In this document: positions 7,772-15,633 of the stretch, one piece after another
Numbering within the stretch: the stretch's first letter is position 1
How the letters are laid out: the number at the start of each line of letters is the position of its first letter
NCBI GenBank assembly: GCA_903925975.1
Contig: CAIYHG010000106.1
Location: 1 to 64,000, forward strand
From: an uncultured Acidobacteriia bacterium
Lineage (GTDB): Bacteria > Acidobacteriota > Terriglobia > Bryobacterales > Bryobacteraceae
Length of the DNA: 64,000 bases
Reading direction: 5' to 3'
Notes under the pieces: generated by a model
Told to the model about the DNA's origin: nothing
Databases searched by the model: none
What the model saw: the letters and a program-made list of their open reading frames with translations, nothing else
Translations under genes and position numbers: made by a program

Positions 7772-9199
7772 TTGAGCTCAAAGTGGAAGGTTGTCATCAC
7801 GCTGGCCGCGGTTCTTGTTGCGGCGATTGGCGTTTACGCCAGCGTGAGGTACAGTAAACGCGGCGTGGTGACGGTGCAAACCGGGCGAGTGGTCCGCCAG
7901 GACCTGGCCAGCGTGGTTACCGCCTCCGGCGAAATCAAGCCTAAGAACTATATCAACATCGGCGCCAACGCGATGGGCCAGATCACGGAGATTCCCGTTC
8001 GCGAGGGCCAGCGCGTCGCCAAGGGACAACTTCTGGCCCGGATCGAAGACACGCAGCCGGTGGCCGACGTGGACGCCCAGAAGGCCACGCTGAGCGCCGC
8101 CGAAGCCGACACTACCGCCTCGGAAGCCGGCCTGAAGGCCGCCGACGAGAATATCCAGATGCTGCAGGCCGCGATCTCCCAAAGCCAATCCGATCTGGAG
8201 CGGTTCAAAGCCGATTACGACCGCGCCGAGGCCCAGTACAAGGAGCAACTCCTCGCCCGCCAGGTTTTCGATTCCGCCAAGTTCGCCTATGAGGGGCAGA
8301 AATCCGCCGTGCAACAGGCGCAGATGCGCATCGCACAGGCCCGGGCGCAGCGGGAACAGGCCGCCGCCAATCTGGCATCGTCCCAAAAACGCATTACTCA
8401 GGCGAAGGCCAACCTCGTCCGATTCAATGACGTTCTCCAGAAGCGCAACTCCTTCGCTCCGCTGGAGGGAGTGGTAACGAACTTGCCCGTGCGGGTGGGA
8501 GAAACCGTCGTTCCAGGCCTTCAGAATCAAACGGGTACGTTGATGATGACCATCGCCGACATGTCCCAGATCACGGCCGAGGTCAAGGTGGATGAGACGG
8601 ATATCGTCAACGTGCAACTGGGACAACCGGCCGATATCACCATCGACGCCATCCCCAACCGGACCTTCAAGGGCCGGGTGACCGAGATCGGAAACACGGC
8701 GATCCTCCGTTCTACGGGTGTAGCAGCTTCACAAAGCGCGATTTCCAGCCAGGAAGCAAAGGACTTCAAGGTGGTTGTCGCCCTGGAGGCGCCCCCGGAA
8801 GAGATCCGTCCCGGACTTTCTTGCACGGCAAAGATAACCACAGCCACCCGTCGGAACGTCCTTACAATACCGATCCAGGCGCTTACGATCCGGCAAAAGG
8901 GCGATTTGGAGTCCAAACCGGCGGTTACATCCGGCGCCGGGGCGGCAGCGAAACCGGATCCGGTGGCCGAAAAGGCCCGCAAGGAAGAGATTCAGGGCGT
9001 TTTCGTGGTTTCGGCTGGCAAGGCGGTTTTTCGCAAGGTGGAGACGGGTATAACGGGCGCCACGGATATTGAGGCGCTTAGCGGTTTAGGCGAAAGTGAC
9101 GAGATTATCACCGGTACTTATCAGGTAATCCGTACCATTCGCAATGACGCCCAGGTGAAGATAGACAACACGGCCCCCGTGACGCAGGACAAGTCTTAA
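7772..9199 (+). CDS. MacA/HlyD-type periplasmic adaptor of an efflux system
   Basis: This 475-residue membrane-fusion protein has an N-terminal anchor helix (about residues 7-25), a first half of the lipoyl domain (MGQITEIPVREGQRVAKGQLLARI), a long Ala/Gln/Glu-rich coiled-coil hairpin (about 90-215), the second lipoyl half (NSFAPLEGVVTNLPVRVGETV) and beta-barrel segments (ITAEVKVDETDIVNVQLGQ). It should link an inner-membrane transporter to an outer-membrane channel. The start is TTG with a purine-rich GGGAAGGGA upstream. A 19-bp gap separates it from the ABC ATPase gene, so the two are one operon. No permease or TolC gene is adjacent. Confidence 0.9.
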   Translation: MSSKWKVVITLAAVLVAAIGVYASVRYSKRGVVTVQTGRVVRQDLASVVTASGEIKPKNYINIGANAMGQITEIPVREGQRVAKGQLLARIEDTQPVADVDAQKATLSAAEADTTASEAGLKAADENIQMLQAAISQSQSDLERFKADYDRAEAQYKEQLLARQVFDSAKFAYEGQKSAVQQAQMRIAQARAQREQAAANLASSQKRITQAKANLVRFNDVLQKRNSFAPLEGVVTNLPVRVGETVVPGLQNQTGTLMMTIADMSQITAEVKVDETDIVNVQLGQPADITIDAIPNRTFKGRVTEIGNTAILRSTGVAASQSAISSQEAKDFKVVVALEAPPEEIRPGLSCTAKITTATRRNVLTIPIQALTIRQKGDLESKPAVTSGAGAAAKPDPVAEKARKEEIQGVFVVSAGKAVFRKVETGITGATDIEALSGLGESDEIITGTYQVIRTIRNDAQVKIDNTAPVTQDKS

Positions 9200-9217
9200 A
9201 GAAACGAGAATCATCTC

Positions 9218-9964
9218 ATGTCAGCGGTTGACACTGAAAAGTCGGAATTACTCAAGCGCGGCGAACAATTGAAGCGGGATGGCATCGTCATCCGCACCTA
9301 CGATCTCAAGAAGACCTACATCATGGGCGATGCCGAGATCCACGCCGTCTCGGGGGTGGACGTTGAGATCAAGCGCGGCGAGTACGTCGCGATCATGGGT
9401 CCGTCCGGTTCGGGCAAGTCCACCTTGATGAACCTGATCGGCTGCCTGGATACTCCTTCGAGCGGCAAATACTTCATCAACGGGAATCTGGTCAGCGAGA
9501 TGACCGACGACGACCTGGCGCGCATCCGGAACAAGGAAATTGGGTTCGTTTTCCAGACGTTCAACCTGCTGCCGCGCGCCACCTCCCTGCATAACGTGGA
9601 CCTGCCGCTGATCTACGCCGGCATCGCGCCGGCCAATCGCCTCGAAATGGCGAAGAACGCCATGAAGCAGGTGGACTTGGAACCCCGCATGTACCACAAG
9701 CCCAGCGAGCTTTCCGGCGGCCAGCGCCAGCGCGTTGCCGTAGCCCGCGCCCTGGTGAACAACCCCTCGATTCTGCTGGCCGACGAACCTACGGGCAACC
9801 TGGATACGGCCACCGGCAACGAAATCATGGCCCTGTTCGAACGGTTGTACCAGCAGGGCAACACGATCATTCTGGTGACACACGAGCCCGATATCGCCCT
9901 CCACGCCCACCGCGTGATTCACGTCCGCGACGGCAAAGTGGAACGCGACGAGAGAATCAAGTAG
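9218..9964 (+). CDS. ABC transporter ATP-binding protein, MacB/LolD type
   Basis: The 248 residues form a complete ABC ATPase: Walker [10 protein letters not shown] at 61-69, Q-loop [18 protein letters not shown], signature [15 protein letters not shown], Walker [13 protein letters not shown], and the H-loop VTHEPDIA. The Q-loop and NLD segments are those of the MacB/LolD/FtsE group, which work with FtsX-like permeases in mechanotransmission (macrolide efflux, lipoprotein release, toxin export). With the adaptor upstream it would form a tripartite pump, yet no FtsX-fold permease follows. The permease must be encoded elsewhere or the locus has been rearranged. A stem-loop follows the stop. Confidence 0.92.
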   Translation: MSAVDTEKSELLKRGEQLKRDGIVIRTYDLKKTYIMGDAEIHAVSGVDVEIKRGEYVAIMGPSGSGKSTLMNLIGCLDTPSSGKYFINGNLVSEMTDDDLARIRNKEIGFVFQTFNLLPRATSLHNVDLPLIYAGIAPANRLEMAKNAMKQVDLEPRMYHKPSELSGGQRQRVAVARALVNNPSILLADEPTGNLDTATGNEIMALFERLYQQGNTIILVTHEPDIALHAHRVIHVRDGKVERDERIK

Positions 9965-9971
9965 TAGAAGG

Positions 9972-9992
9972 GCCGGCGCGTCATGCGCCGGC
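9972..9992 (+). terminator. stem-loop after the ABC ATPase gene
   Basis: GCCGGCGC and GCGCCGGC form a perfect 8-bp stem around a 5-nt loop seven bases after the stop codon. Only a weak T-rich stretch follows (AGTTCTTC), so it may end transcription inefficiently or protect the 3' end. Confidence 0.5.
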
Positions 9993-10086
9993 AGTTCTTC
10001 AACAACACCACCGCGCGCTGGCGCCTCGCCGTGCGTTGGGGGAGCGAGGCCTCCTGCGGGCACTTTTCTGGAAATCCGTCCCTGCC

Positions 10087-10734
10087 TTGCGTGTTTTTCC
10101 TAATCCCCATCAGCCCAAACTGATCGTATATCAATCCCAATCATGGCGATTACTGGCTGGTTTCGTATTTTGTCTTCCTATGTTGGGGCAGAACCGTATG
10201 ATCACCAATGCAGCCAACGGAACACTGGCGAACGTGGTGTCGTTCGGGTCGTTGGCGCCGGGTGCGAATACCACGGCCGTTCCTCTTCAGACGCAGTTCC
10301 GTCTGTGGAGCCGGAATAGGTGTGGGTACCACTTGGACGCTCAATGCTCAGCGTTGACTGTGACCCCAAACCCCGGCGTCACCGACCAAGGCGGTTCCAG
10401 AATCGCCCTGTCGGATGTCGGCATAGGAATCGCGGTTGCGCGCGGCAGTGGCGCAATGCCGGGCACGGACAGCATTCAAACCGGGTTCAACTATAACCCG
10501 GGGAGCGTGGCGGCGCCCGGTGGCGTGACCCCGTACACGGGTCGTGCCAGCGGGCAGGCGACTCTCGCGGACCTGACTTTGAGCCGTACGATTCTGAGCG
10601 GTTCGCAGATTGGAACGGCTACGGACGATAGCCGGTACGTCGCGGTGACGATGACATTGGGCGTGGTCCCGCAGTACTTCACGCCATCGACTTTTTCAGC
10701 GTTGATTACACTGACCATTGCGAATGGGCTCTAA
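10087..10734 (+). CDS. secreted subunit-like protein of a chaperone-usher-like locus (start probably frameshifted)
   Basis: The mature part, from about 10190, is a beta-rich secreted protein of some 180 residues. It shares landmarks with the next gene's product: SRNRCGYHLDAQC against RSNKAYKINASAT, SDVGIGIAV against TDIGFGITAI, and a C-terminal VPQYFTPSTFSALITLTIA against LPQYFTPAGFASVVTLTIS. The alternating hydrophobic C-terminus resembles that of fimbrial subunits. The hydrophobic signal segment RLLAGFVFCLPMLGQ has no ATG in frame. ATG 10143 lies directly before it but is out of frame by one base; removing one G would give MRLLAGFVFCLPMLGQ. The position given is an in-frame TTG and is only a placeholder. 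Either the start carries an indel, or an unusual start is used. Confidence 0.55.
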   Translation: MRVFPNPHQPKLIVYQSQSWRLLAGFVFCLPMLGQNRMITNAANGTLANVVSFGSLAPGANTTAVPLQTQFRLWSRNRCGYHLDAQCSALTVTPNPGVTDQGGSRIALSDVGIGIAVARGSGAMPGTDSIQTGFNYNPGSVAAPGGVTPYTGRASGQATLADLTLSRTILSGSQIGTATDDSRYVAVTMTLGVVPQYFTPSTFSALITLTIANGL

Positions 10735-10794
10735 GAAGAACTAATTCAGGCCGTTTTGGCCCGTGAAGTAGAAAGAAGAGAAGAAGAGGAAGAG

Positions 10795-11454
10795 ATGACA
10801 AAACGCATTCTAGTTCTATTTGCCGCGTGCGCTCTGGCCGCCGTGGCCCAGACCAGCGGCACGATCGGCATCAGCGGAACCATTCCGGAGGCATTTTCGC
10901 TTTTGAGTTCCTCCGACGGTAACCTGGCTTCGAGTACCGTATTGGGCGCCTGGACCATTGCCAACAACGCCACCATGCTCGCGATCACGCCGGTTGACGT
11001 TCGGGTTCGCAGCAACAAGGCCTACAAGATCAACGCATCCGCGACGTTCACTAAGAGCGCCGAGGGAGCGGCCGACGGCGGCGACGGGCTCGCGGTGACG
11101 GATATCGGATTTGGAATTACTGCAATCGATGCCACGGGAGCGAATGTCGCAAACAAGTTGGCGGGCGACCACACGGTGGTGGCCAAGTTCAATTACACAG
11201 CCGCCGGTAATCTTTCCCTGGCCGCGGCGGATGGCCTGTCGCCTTTCGTAGCCGCTTCGAAAGCCACGCTGAACGACATCAGCGGCGCTAACGACGGCGC
11301 ACAAGTCGTATCGGGAAAGCGCATCAGCACGAAGGGGAACATTGCGACCCAGACGAACTTTGTAAATTACAAGGTGGGCCTCGCGATGTTGCCGCAGTAC
11401 TTTACGCCCGCGGGCTTTGCGTCCGTGGTCACTCTGACTATCTCCTCCAACTGA
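10795..11454 (+). CDS. secreted subunit-like protein, possible major pilin of a chaperone-usher-like system
   Basis: This protein of about 219 residues has a clean signal peptide (MTKRILVLFAACALAAVAQ). The mature protein starts TSGTIGISGTIPEAFSLLSS. It has no Cys after the signal and is rich in Ala, Thr, Ser and Asn, with an all-beta pattern. The C-terminus alternates polar and hydrophobic residues (SVVTLTISSN), as expected of a fimbrial subunit beta strand. ATG 10795 was chosen because a long purine-rich stretch (AAGAAGAGGAAGAG) precedes it. It is the second of two tandem paralogous genes, followed four bases later by the chaperone-like gene. A coat-protein-U or archaic-pilin relationship is inferred from layout, not proven. 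Confidence 0.7.
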   Translation: MTKRILVLFAACALAAVAQTSGTIGISGTIPEAFSLLSSSDGNLASSTVLGAWTIANNATMLAITPVDVRVRSNKAYKINASATFTKSAEGAADGGDGLAVTDIGFGITAIDATGANVANKLAGDHTVVAKFNYTAAGNLSLAAADGLSPFVAASKATLNDISGANDGAQVVSGKRISTKGNIATQTNFVNYKVGLAMLPQYFTPAGFASVVTLTISSN

Positions 11455-11458
11455 GATC

Positions 11459-12340
11459 GTGAAGGAGCGGGGCAAGAATCTGTTCGGCAGCGCCGCGCTT
11501 TGGGCGCTGCCTATCCTTGCTGTGGCGAGCGGTCTGCCCGGTTGGTCCGCCACGGCAGGCTTGGGCTTGAACCCGGGCAGGCTGGAGATCGAGGTCAAGC
11601 CGGGTGGGCAAAAGACCGTGGGATTCTACGTCGAAGCCCCGCCCTCCGAGGAGACTGTGCGGGGCCGTGTCCTGGTTAGTTTCACGGATTGGGGGCTTAA
11701 GGAAGACGGCTCCATGACGCTGTCGGATTCCGGGACGGAGCCCATGTCCGCCGCCAAGTGGATCACTTTCAGTCCCTCGGCAGTGAGCATATCTTCCGGC
11801 CAGCGCGCGCTGGTCCGGGTGACAGTGGATGTTCCCAAGGATGCTCAACCCGGTACCTATCGAACGGGATTGCTGGTTCAGGAGCGGCCCCCAACCATCA
11901 TCCCCAAGGCCGGGGAGCATCTAGTGGCGTTTCATTTCCGCTACATGGAAACGCTGTATGTCATCGTGCCCCCGGTAGCGGCCGATCCCCATCTGCTCGA
12001 TGCCGTGTTGGAGGTCTCGGGCAAGGGCCTCAACGTAGTTTGCCGTATGCGCAATGAAGGGTCGGCGCTGGTTCGTCCCTACGTGACATGGAGCTTGCGG
12101 GCCGAGGACGGGCACGTGGAGATGGAGGATATTTCCCGTGAGACCACCGTCCTGCTGCCGCACTCTACTCTGGCGGAACCGATCCCGCTTTCCGATTTGC
12201 CCACGCCCGGACGCTATCAGTTATCGATGGCTGCAGACTTCCGTGACGGCAAGCCAATTCAGTCGATCGTGAGGACGGTCGAAATCTCCAGCCCAGCCCC
12301 GGGAGCCGACACTGGTCAGAGCACGGCCCAGCCGCAATAG
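11459..12340 (+). CDS. periplasmic chaperone-like protein with two Ig-like domains
   Basis: This 293-residue protein has a signal peptide (residues 1 to about 31, ending GWSATA) and two Ig-like halves. The first (about 32-150) contains PGRLEIEVKPGGQKTVGFYV and the PapD-like run WITFSPSAVSISSGQRALVRV followed by PGTYRTGLLVQE. The second (about 170-280) has NVVCRMRNEGSALVRPYV and TPGRYQLSMAADF. Fimbrial chaperones have the same build: two Ig domains, a conserved SP-x-x-V-x-I-x-x-G-Q strand and a YR step before strand G1. At about 262 mature residues it is longer than PapD. The start is GTG four bases after the previous stop, so translation is probably coupled. Confidence 0.65.
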   Translation: MKERGKNLFGSAALWALPILAVASGLPGWSATAGLGLNPGRLEIEVKPGGQKTVGFYVEAPPSEETVRGRVLVSFTDWGLKEDGSMTLSDSGTEPMSAAKWITFSPSAVSISSGQRALVRVTVDVPKDAQPGTYRTGLLVQERPPTIIPKAGEHLVAFHFRYMETLYVIVPPVAADPHLLDAVLEVSGKGLNVVCRMRNEGSALVRPYVTWSLRAEDGHVEMEDISRETTVLLPHSTLAEPIPLSDLPTPGRYQLSMAADFRDGKPIQSIVRTVEISSPAPGADTGQSTAQPQ

Positions 12341-12346
12341 GTTGCC

Positions 12347-14941
12347 ATGAAGCGGCTCTGGATCGCCGGATGCTTTCTGGCGCTCTGCGGAATTCGCGCC
12401 GCGGCACAGGAGCCCGCCATCGTTGTGAACGGGACGCCTCTCACGGCTACCCTGCCTTCTCAGCAAGTCGGAGGCGAACTCCAGATTCCACTCGGGCCGG
12501 TGGCGCGCGCGCTCGGAGCCGACGTCTCCGCCGTGCAGGATCAGAGCCTGACCGTGCGCCGGGCGGACGGCGCCAAACTGGTCTACGATGGCCGCACCGG
12601 CGAGATCCACCTCGGCGCAACCACGGTGGGGCAGGTTCCTAATTTTCGCCTGGTACGCATTGCAGCGGATGTGGACCAGTTGCTGTTCCCTGTCCCCGGG
12701 ATGGTCGCCCTGCTGGGCCTGACCGCCCGCCTTGACGACCAGAGGAATGTCCTCTACCTGGATTCCCTCCCTGGCGGAGCCTTTTCCGCCTCCGCTGGAA
12801 ACGGGTTTGCTTTCACGGGGCTGGACTACGGCTACTCGATGGTGAGTAACGGGGCGATATTCTCCCAGGGTGGAAACTTGGGCGCACAGGCACTGGCGGG
12901 CAACGTCACGTTGGCCGGTTCGCTCCAGGCAAGCAATATCCCCGGCGGGCAGGCGGTCTACCTGAATCAGGCAGCGGTGCGCGCCGGCCTGCCGGATTCC
13001 CGGTCGTTTCTGCTGGGGGACCAGGGCGCCTATTCGGGCGTGGAGGCGTTGACGAGTTCGCTTCGCGGCGCGGCTTATGAGCAGCCGCTCGGTTCCTTAC
13101 GGGCAAGCGTCTATGCGGGCCGCGGCATTGGAACCACGGCGGCCACGTTCGGGTCGTCCATCAGTTCCTACGATACGAATCTGGCGGGGATCAGCTTGAA
13201 GAAGCAGACGCAAACGCGGTCTTTTTCGGCGGGAGCTAACTGGTTCAGCGGTCCCCGCGCCAGAGGCGCCACGGCAGGGCTGGCGTTCGGCCAGAACCAG
13301 GGGTGGAATCAATTCAAACTGCAGCTCGCCGGCGGATCGTTTTCAGGCCTCAGTCGGCGCTCGTCGCCAACCCCTCCCGCCGCGGCACAGGCGGGTGGAA
13401 CCTCGCCGGCCGTCGCCGTATCCGGGAGCCAGTTCGCTAGAGTCAAAGGCCCCGCCTACGGCCTCAGCGTTTCGGAGGCCTTTTTGCCTTCCTCTCGCCT
13501 CTCTGTGAGCGGGCAGTTCGATTACTATTCGCGTTCCTTCTTGACGGCCGGCGACGATGCGCGCTTCAACGCGGCTTCGAGCGGCGCGCTGGCCGCGAGC
13601 TTCCGCCCCTTTCGCCTCCTGACGCTGAGTGGCAGCGCCGGTTCCCGGACATACCTGCTGGGCGACCGACGCCCGTCGCGCAGCTATTCGTCCGGCGCGG
13701 GTTTTGTGCTGCCCGGCCGGCATCCCGCGCAACTCAGCGTGTCGCGGACGCTCCTGCTGGACCCGGCGGGCCCGGGGCGATTGGAGCTTCGTCAATACTC
13801 CGCCATGATGCCCTCCCTGGGCAGGTACACCGCATCGGCGTTTTACTCGGAGACCATAGCGGCCGGGGCCAAGACGTCGAATCTTAACGGCGTGGCGGGA
13901 GTGAATTTGTACCGCTTCGGTCGTCTGGATCTCCACTTGCAGAACCAGTTTCACGCCAGCCGCCGGGCCGGCGGCGAGTGGAATCTGCAGCTAGGGCGCG
14001 GGGGCGGCTATATCCGCGCGGGACTGGATCTGTTGCAGGCCAGGTCCGGGGAGGCGGGCCTTATGCCGCTGGCGGGTTTGCGGCTGCGGTTGTGGAGGAC
14101 CCACGTACTGGACGTGACGTATGTCCGCGATCCGGGAATGCACACGCTGCAGGTCCGGCTGGGAGGCAAGCTCATTCAACCGCAAGAGCTTTCGCGCGAC
14201 AGCAGGGGCGCGCCGCTGGCCGCCGCGCGCACGAGTATCTCGGGATTCGTCTTCATCGACACCGACTACAACGGCTCGCTCGGCCCCGGCGACAGGCCGA
14301 TCTCCGACACCCGCGTGTGGCTGGACAATGGGCGCCAGATCCTGACCGACGCCACCGGGCATTACAGGTTCGATGGCGTGATGCCGGGAGGACACGTTGT
14401 GCGTTCGGAGTTGGATGGCGTTCCGGCAGGCTATGTGTTCGCCGAATCGGGCCTGCAAACCATGGCAGCTCTTCCGAACCGCGACAACCGGTTCGATGTC
14501 CGCGCAATCAAGACCGGACAGATCGAGGGCATCGTCACTTACCTCGACTACGGCGAAGACCCGGACGAGCCCGTGGAAAAGCCGCTGCCGGACGTTCACA
14601 TCCTGGCAAGCGGGGATTTGGACACGTTTTCGGAAATGAACGGCAGGTTCCTGTTGGGTGACCTCGCGCCGGGAACCTATTCCCTGCATCTCGACCCCGA
14701 CGGTCTCCCCGAGGGATACGCACCCCAACCGGCCTCGGTTGTGGTTCGGGTGGAGGCAGGCGTTGCATCGCGAGACGTCAAGTTCCGGTTGGCCGTTCCC
14801 CCGAGGCCGGTGATTGAGATCCGCGCCCCGGCGCAAACGGTGACCCTGCCGCCTCCGCCGCCCACGCCGCCGGCGAGCAGGACTCCGAACCAGCAGGAAG
14901 AGAAGCCCTCGGTGTACCGGCAACCCAGGCAGCCGGATTAG
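12347..14941 (+). CDS. usher-like outer-membrane barrel protein with N-terminal CuAO-N1-like and C-terminal SdrD-B-like domains
   Basis: This 864-residue protein has a signal peptide (residues 1-21, ending AAAQ). The segment at about 25-145 (VVNGTPLTA, PLGPVARALGADVSAVQDQSL, MVALLGLTARLDDQRNVLYL) matches the pattern of copper-amine-oxidase N1 domains as used in peptidoglycan or surface proteins. Residues of about 150-620 have the alternating Gly/Ser/aromatic pattern of a large outer-membrane barrel. Two Ig-like SdrD-B or CarboxypepD-like domains follow: ISGFVFIDTDYNGSLGPGD with GHYRFDGVMPGGHVV, then GQIEGIVTYL with GRFLLGDLAPGTYSL. The tail is Pro-rich. In gene order and size it stands where an usher would. 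A classical usher signature was not recognised. Confidence 0.6.
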   Translation: MKRLWIAGCFLALCGIRAAAQEPAIVVNGTPLTATLPSQQVGGELQIPLGPVARALGADVSAVQDQSLTVRRADGAKLVYDGRTGEIHLGATTVGQVPNFRLVRIAADVDQLLFPVPGMVALLGLTARLDDQRNVLYLDSLPGGAFSASAGNGFAFTGLDYGYSMVSNGAIFSQGGNLGAQALAGNVTLAGSLQASNIPGGQAVYLNQAAVRAGLPDSRSFLLGDQGAYSGVEALTSSLRGAAYEQPLGSLRASVYAGRGIGTTAATFGSSISSYDTNLAGISLKKQTQTRSFSAGANWFSGPRARGATAGLAFGQNQGWNQFKLQLAGGSFSGLSRRSSPTPPAAAQAGGTSPAVAVSGSQFARVKGPAYGLSVSEAFLPSSRLSVSGQFDYYSRSFLTAGDDARFNAASSGALAASFRPFRLLTLSGSAGSRTYLLGDRRPSRSYSSGAGFVLPGRHPAQLSVSRTLLLDPAGPGRLELRQYSAMMPSLGRYTASAFYSETIAAGAKTSNLNGVAGVNLYRFGRLDLHLQNQFHASRRAGGEWNLQLGRGGGYIRAGLDLLQARSGEAGLMPLAGLRLRLWRTHVLDVTYVRDPGMHTLQVRLGGKLIQPQELSRDSRGAPLAAARTSISGFVFIDTDYNGSLGPGDRPISDTRVWLDNGRQILTDATGHYRFDGVMPGGHVVRSELDGVPAGYVFAESGLQTMAALPNRDNRFDVRAIKTGQIEGIVTYLDYGEDPDEPVEKPLPDVHILASGDLDTFSEMNGRFLLGDLAPGTYSLHLDPDGLPEGYAPQPASVVVRVEAGVASRDVKFRLAVPPRPVIEIRAPAQTVTLPPPPPTPPASRTPNQQEEKPSVYRQPRQPD

Positions 14942-14962
14942 AGGCTGCCACACGAAGCAGGC

Positions 14963-15478
14963 TCAGCCGCCCAGGTTCAACTGAAAGCTGACGATCCCGG
15001 AACCGGCTGCTTGAACCGACGGAAGCAGGCGCACTAGGATTGCGTTATCGGGAGTCACATTGTTGCCTCCGCTGGAGACACGGACGCCCTGCACGCAGAC
15101 GGCTACGGCGTCGGGCGCTAGTTCCGCTGCGCTCATCACCGCATCGAGAGCGCCCCGCGCCAGGTGCGCGATGCCGGCGGCAGGCTCGGCTCTCGCTGGT
15201 ACGATACCCAAGGCGGTGGCCGGGGGACCCGACCACTCCGCAGTGATCCGGTAGGCGCAGTTGGTGCGCACCGATAAAACGATGGGCCTGGGATCGGTTT
15301 GGCCTGGAATCACACTGAGACGGATCAGTGTGCCGGAGCTTACCAAGGGCATGGCGTTGCCCGGATCGACCACCTGGAGTTGCCCGGAGCACGGTATCCG
15401 TCCCGTGACGGCAATTACGCCTTGGGCAAATACTTGGCCCACCCCAAGCGCGAGGAGCAGAAGTGCCGGACGGAGCAT
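14963..15478 (-). CDS. secreted protein related to the pilin-like subunits of the adjacent locus
   Basis: This 171-residue protein has a signal peptide (MLRPALLLLALGVGQVFAQ). The mature part GVIAVTGRIP and SVRTNCAYRITAEW line up with GTIGISGTIP and RVRSNKAYKINASA of the protein at 10795-11454, and the C-terminus again ends in an alternating strand (GIVSFQLNLGG). It has three Cys (IPCSG, RTNCAY, AVCVQG). It converges on the usher-like gene with 21 bp between stops. A good ribosome site (GAGGTGA) precedes the ATG. A tip or minor subunit is a reasonable guess. Confidence 0.65.
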   Translation of the reverse strand: MLRPALLLLALGVGQVFAQGVIAVTGRIPCSGQLQVVDPGNAMPLVSSGTLIRLSVIPGQTDPRPIVLSVRTNCAYRITAEWSGPPATALGIVPARAEPAAGIAHLARGALDAVMSAAELAPDAVAVCVQGVRVSSGGNNVTPDNAILVRLLPSVQAAGSGIVSFQLNLGG

Positions 15479-15633
15479 CTACTCACCTCATCGACGATGG
15501 TAGCGTTAGCGTCCTGCGAGGCTTGTGCGCTCCAGCACTACTAAACCCTGGATTGTGTTCATCGATGGCCGGTTCCGGAGGCAGCCTTTCCTGCCGGCGC
15601 ACGTCGGGCTGACCTGATACGCTGGATGGTTCG

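Noticed and set aside
10143-10319. Separate small gene starting at ATG 10143
   Set aside because: Its 58-codon translation has no features, while the overlapping frame holds a signal peptide; a frameshifted start is more likely.
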